Shown here piece by piece: positions 32,444-35,831 of a stretch of 35,831 nucleotides of DNA. Source of the stretch: a virus; IMG/VR virus record IMGVR_UViG_3300025070_000110, positions 1 through 35,831 of that record; one strand, written 5' to 3'. Numbering within the stretch: the first letter of the stretch is position 1; the number at the start of each line of letters is the position of its first letter. Both the position numbers and the translations under genes were made by a program. The notes beneath the pieces were generated by a model that was not told where the DNA came from, did not search any database, and saw only the letters and a list, made by a program, of their open reading frames with translations.

Positions 32444-33919
32444 ATGACTATTAAAATTAACGGTACTAATACAACCGCACAACCAAGTATTACAGGAACA
32501 GATACTGACACGGGTCTGGTCTACGGAACAGATGAAGTCAGTATTGTTACTGGCGGCGTTGAGAAAATAAAAACCACTAACACTGGTTTTGATCTTAACC
32601 TTGATGCCAACACTGATTCTCTAACAATTGAAAACACAGCAGGTGATGGATTATATTTTGCTCCTGGTATGGGTCTTGATGATTGGAGTCGGCAAGTATT
32701 TAGAATTGAAAGAAAATCGCTGCAGGCATCACCTGGAGACGTGAGAGCTGCTGATGTTAATCTTCTTAGTATTGCTGCATCTGGTTCTGTTTATGGTGCT
32801 AGAAGTATGCTCGCAGGAGTGTCGCAAACGGATGCAGATCAGCCAGTTAGCACATACATACCAGATAACAATATTGGCTTTACAGCGTTTCAAGGCACAA
32901 CTGACCAAACAGGTTATCGTGCAAGAGTCCACTTGAGATGTTCAACTAGCGATGATGACGATCTTGCTTGTTTTTATTACACAGACTCGAATGATGCTAC
33001 AACACCTATTGATTATGATGCAGATCAAACATTAAGGATGACCGGTTCAGGCAGAATTAATTGTAAAAAAACTTTCTATGCAGGAAGAGTTGAGTCTGAC
33101 GAAGGTAGTCCTAATAGTGTTTATAATAGTTCTGCTACTGGGATATATGCTTACCAGGGTTCTGGTGAAGGCAATATAAGGATGATCGCATATTCAACAC
33201 CGTCATCAAGTCATAACAGTTTTTATGCAGAGACTGGAACATCAACTGCTAATGATGATGTTCAATTTAGAGTAAGAGCAACTGATGGGAAAATATATTC
33301 TGATGCTGGCGGCAGTGTTTCATCAGGTGCTGACTATGCCGAATCTTTTGAGTGGTTAGACGGTAACCCAGAAAATGAGGATAGAGTTGGATATAGTGTT
33401 GTTTTACAAGACGGTAAAATTAGAAAGGCACTAGATACTGATGCTACTTCACAAATCATAGGAATTATTTCTGCAGCGCCTGCTGTACTGGGTGATTCTG
33501 CTGATTTAAAATGGCAAGGACGTTATCTCAAAGACGATTTTGGGAGAGAAATAATGCAACATATTGAACTGCTCGTTTGGAATCATGGTGAAAATGAATA
33601 TCAGCCTGATAAGAATGATCTATTTAGGCTGCAAAGTTGTGACAGTTCTTGCGCAGTTTCCGAAATTGAAGAAAAACTTGCTAGTGGTGAAATTAAACAG
33701 TGGATGGTAGATCAAGATTTGAGAATTACGTCACAAGTCAGAACACCTAATCCAGATTTTGACCCATCTAGTTGTTATGTCCCAAGGTCTGAACGGCCTG
33801 AATGGGATCCAGTCGGCTTGATGGGTAAATTATGGATGAGACCAAATCAGCCCACTGGCGATCGTTGGTTAAAACTTAGAGATGGAAACAATGGACTTAC
33901 TTACTGGTTGGTGCGCTAA
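32444..33919 (+). CDS. Tail fibre protein with C-terminal Peptidase_G2-like self-cleaving chaperone
   Basis: A 491-aa structural protein. The N-terminal half is beta-rich (NGTNTTAQPSITGTDTDTG, like fibre shafts). The C-terminal 190 residues contain SGADYAESFEWLDGNPENEDRV and IGIISAAPAVLGDSADLKW, the pattern of the Peptidase_G2 (IMC) autoproteolytic chaperone that helps fibres trimerise and is then cut off. The active residues cannot be named securely from sequence alone. It starts 2 bases after the preceding stop. Confidence 0.8.
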   Translation: MTIKINGTNTTAQPSITGTDTDTGLVYGTDEVSIVTGGVEKIKTTNTGFDLNLDANTDSLTIENTAGDGLYFAPGMGLDDWSRQVFRIERKSLQASPGDVRAADVNLLSIAASGSVYGARSMLAGVSQTDADQPVSTYIPDNNIGFTAFQGTTDQTGYRARVHLRCSTSDDDDLACFYYTDSNDATTPIDYDADQTLRMTGSGRINCKKTFYAGRVESDEGSPNSVYNSSATGIYAYQGSGEGNIRMIAYSTPSSSHNSFYAETGTSTANDDVQFRVRATDGKIYSDAGGSVSSGADYAESFEWLDGNPENEDRVGYSVVLQDGKIRKALDTDATSQIIGIISAAPAVLGDSADLKWQGRYLKDDFGREIMQHIELLVWNHGENEYQPDKNDLFRLQSCDSSCAVSEIEEKLASGEIKQWMVDQDLRITSQVRTPNPDFDPSSCYVPRSERPEWDPVGLMGKLWMRPNQPTGDRWLKLRDGNNGLTYWLVR

Positions 33920-33921
33920 TT

Positions 33922-34560
33922 ATGCCTATTAAATTAAACGGGGCAACGTCTGGTTCGGTTGAACTGGGTGTGCCCGCAGCTATTGGATCGGACATCAGTT
34001 TTACATTGCCAAGTGCTGATGGAAATGCTGGTCAATTTCTTAAAACAGACGGTAGTAATCAGCTTACATTTACAAACGAGCTGCCAAATAATTATGCCTT
34101 CCTGCGCTACAAAGAAGCTGGTAGTGCCTTATCTAGAAATATAGGTACAACAGAAACAACTGACCCCGATATTTCAGTTACTACTACTGGGTATAAGCGT
34201 GGAGATATTATTATTGTATACGCTTATGTTCCTGTTGGTATTGCTTTAGCGTCAACTGATCAACAGAATTATGTGGGATTACACATTAGACCGAGGTTAT
34301 TTTCTGGCTCTACTGTTTTGCAAGGACAAGATACAAAAGTCTGGTTGCGAATGGATGGCCGCGCTACTAAAGAGGCAATGCAGTTAGGCTGTTGTTTTGC
34401 GTTCCTGCAACCAGATAGTACAACCTTTAATGACGGCGACGATATTACTTTTACCTGCACTTATCAACAGTATTCATTAGTAGCTTCGGGTTCTACTGGC
34501 GTATGTAATTGGCTCGGCAGGCGTCATTTTCAGCTATTTCATTATAGAAAGGAGATCTAA
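33922..34560 (+). CDS. Putative tail fibre/adhesin subunit (212 aa)
   Basis: A 212-aa beta-rich protein. The N-terminus (MPIKLNGATSGSVELGVPA, then FTLPSADGNAGQFL) is a short fibre-type repeat common in cyanophage tail proteins. The rest (YVPVGIALAS..., WLRMDGRATKE, DDITFTCTYQQYSL) looks like a jelly-roll distal domain. A likely receptor-binding piece, but no family is certain. It starts 2 bases after the previous gene and its stop overlaps the next ATG. Confidence 0.7.
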   Translation: MPIKLNGATSGSVELGVPAAIGSDISFTLPSADGNAGQFLKTDGSNQLTFTNELPNNYAFLRYKEAGSALSRNIGTTETTDPDISVTTTGYKRGDIIIVYAYVPVGIALASTDQQNYVGLHIRPRLFSGSTVLQGQDTKVWLRMDGRATKEAMQLGCCFAFLQPDSTTFNDGDDITFTCTYQQYSLVASGSTGVCNWLGRRHFQLFHYRKEI

Positions 34561-34925
34561 TGTCATACACAATTTCACAGCTAATGCAAGCTGCTCAGCA
34601 ACTTAATGCCACAGGCACTTTTGGTGTTGATGGGGTTAGTTGGAACGATATTACAGAAGAGGCGCTGCTAGTAGCATCTTCTGAACAAACTTTTGGTGTA
34701 GAGCCTTCTGTGTTTGTTGCACATCTACAAGCCAATGCTGTTTGGAATGATGTACGAACTACTCGCAACATTCGTCTTCAAGACTGTGATTGGACGGTCG
34801 GCAATGATTCCCCCTTGTCTGATACACAAAAAGATGTTTGGCAAACTTATAGACAAGCACTACGCGATGTGACTACACAAAGCAACCCAACAAACATCAC
34901 TTGGCCTACTAAACCGGGAGCATAA
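34560..34925 (+). CDS. Tail-fibre assembly chaperone-like protein
   Basis: A 121-aa protein. The C-terminal half (RLQDCDWTVGNDSPLSDTQK, then WQTYRQALRDVTTQ and NITWPTKP) is the pattern of Phage_tail_APC-type (pfam16778) tail assembly chaperones. A good Shine-Dalgarno (AAGGAGA) lies before the ATG, better than for most genes here. Probably it folds or attaches a neighbouring fibre; the partner is not identified. Confidence 0.75.
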   Translation: MSYTISQLMQAAQQLNATGTFGVDGVSWNDITEEALLVASSEQTFGVEPSVFVAHLQANAVWNDVRTTRNIRLQDCDWTVGNDSPLSDTQKDVWQTYRQALRDVTTQSNPTNITWPTKPGA

Positions 34926-34927
34926 AT

Positions 34928-35831
34928 ATGAGTACAATTAAAGTAAATAATATCGACCCACCTAATGTAGGTGAGGGCGTCAGTATTGACGGCTTGCAGA
35001 TGCCAACTGCTGGGGCGTTAAGTAACAGGAACCTCGTGATTAATGGGGATCATAGAGTGCATCAAAGAGGCACTAGCGTAAGCCTGACTGATGGTACTGC
35101 AACATTTCTTACCGATAGATTTCAAGCGTATGAAAGTACAGGCGGCTCGCTTAATATGGCAAATGTAGCTGAAGGCCCAGATAATTTTGTTAACTCTACA
35201 AAAATTACTGTTACATCTGCAGACACTAGCTTGTCTACAGGCCAGCAAACTTGGATCCGGCATCGTGTCGAAGGAAACAATATTGCACATTTAAATTGGG
35301 GATCATCAGCAGCGCAAACTGTTACCTTATCTTTTTATGTTCGTTCAAGTGTTACAGGGTCATTCTCTGTTTCACTTCAAAACTCAGCAGGCAATAGAGT
35401 ATACCCTGTTTTGTATACAATTTCAGCAGCAAATACCTGGGAAAGGAAAACTATAACTATTCCTGGAGAAACTTCGGGTACTTGGTATACGGATAACAGA
35501 ACAGGTATCACAATTTACTGGAGCTTTGGTATGGCTAGTAATTTGCAGGGTACTCCAGGTCAATGGAATAGCTCTTCTGCTAGAACTGCAACTGGTGAAA
35601 CACAGTTGATCGCTACTAATGGTGCAACTTGGCAAATCACTGGCGTCCAATTAGAGGTCGGTTCCAAGGCCACCCCTTTTGAACACGAAAGCTATGGTCA
35701 GACTTTGGCTAAGTGTCAGAGGTATCGATATCAAATAGACTTAGGAGATGAAAGTGCGCCACAACACTATCTAATGTCGCGGTTTGAGGCATCAGCGGGT
35801 CCTGCATATGCTTTTGTGCCATTCCCGGCTG
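34928..35831 (+). CDS. Tail fibre/receptor-binding protein, cut by window end
   Basis: The frame is open to the last base (301 codons), so it is truncated by the window. The start MSTIKVNNIDPPNVGEGV is a short cyanophage fibre N-terminus, followed by NRNLVINGDHRVHQRGT and a jelly-roll-like carbohydrate-binding domain with TLSFYVRSSVTGSF, WERKTITIPGETSGTWY and TGVQLEVGSKATPFEHESY, a signature seen in many cyanophage fibre domains. GGGAG lies 7 bases before the ATG. It is likely the distal host-recognition part. Confidence 0.8.
   Translation, partial: MSTIKVNNIDPPNVGEGVSIDGLQMPTAGALSNRNLVINGDHRVHQRGTSVSLTDGTATFLTDRFQAYESTGGSLNMANVAEGPDNFVNSTKITVTSADTSLSTGQQTWIRHRVEGNNIAHLNWGSSAAQTVTLSFYVRSSVTGSFSVSLQNSAGNRVYPVLYTISAANTWERKTITIPGETSGTWYTDNRTGITIYWSFGMASNLQGTPGQWNSSSARTATGETQLIATNGATWQITGVQLEVGSKATPFEHESYGQTLAKCQRYRYQIDLGDESAPQHYLMSRFEASAGPAYAFVPFPA

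Overview
The window is most of the genome of a lytic-type, T7-like cyanophage (Autographivirales, marine cyanopodovirus, P-SSP7-like). The evidence is the gene order: single-subunit RNA polymerase, then a T7-type replication module (gp2.5, gp3, gp4, gp5, gp6 homologues), then portal, scaffold, capsid, tail tubes A and B, four internal virion proteins and tail fibres. All genes are on the + strand. Cyanophage markers are a phage ribonucleotide reductase, a MazG-like pyrophosphohydrolase, an integrase next to half of a tRNA-Leu gene, and a cyanobacterial-type glutamine-II ('downstream-peptide') riboswitch. Terminase (maturase) and the right end of the genome are not in the window.

Layout. 1-1535: early region with small unknown genes, a terminator (692-716), a candidate host-type promoter (846-873) and several copies of a phage-specific repeat. 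1536-4042: RNA polymerase plus a coupled 49-aa ORF. 4151-5583: MarR-like regulator, tyrosine integrase, tRNA-Leu half-gene (candidate attP) and a strong terminator. 5589-11604: DNA metabolism (SSB, endonuclease I, primase-helicase, thioredoxin-like protein, DNA polymerase, a PD-(D/E)XK-like nuclease, 5'-3' exonuclease), almost without gaps. 11601-14211: nucleotide supply (DUF3310-like, MazG-like, class I-type RNR alpha and beta). 14204-18950: gp7.3-like protein, portal, scaffold, riboswitch with short peptide gene, a leader of serial hairpins, major capsid protein and its terminator. 18968-30979: tail tubes and ejection proteins. 30996-35831: a run of tail-fibre genes, the last cut by the window edge.

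How it works together (inference from T7). Host RNA polymerase would read the early genes, the phage polymerase the rest. Replication is fed by phage-encoded nucleotide-metabolism enzymes. Structural genes follow in assembly order. The integrase and attP-like site suggest a capacity, or a relic of one, for integration.

Most notable: (i) a glutamine-sensing riboswitch with a 33-aa YRG-type peptide gene placed between the scaffold and capsid genes, with its Shine-Dalgarno sequence held in a closing stem; (ii) a run of five hairpins in the capsid leader; (iii) a strongly over-represented 10-mer, TCTCTCATCA, which in intergenic copies is extended by TCCACTA(A/C)CACAG and sits just ahead of several start codons, a candidate phage promoter or translation element; (iv) a murein-transglycosylase domain placed on the gp15-like rather than the gp16-like ejection protein. 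No psbA, hli or talC gene is seen.
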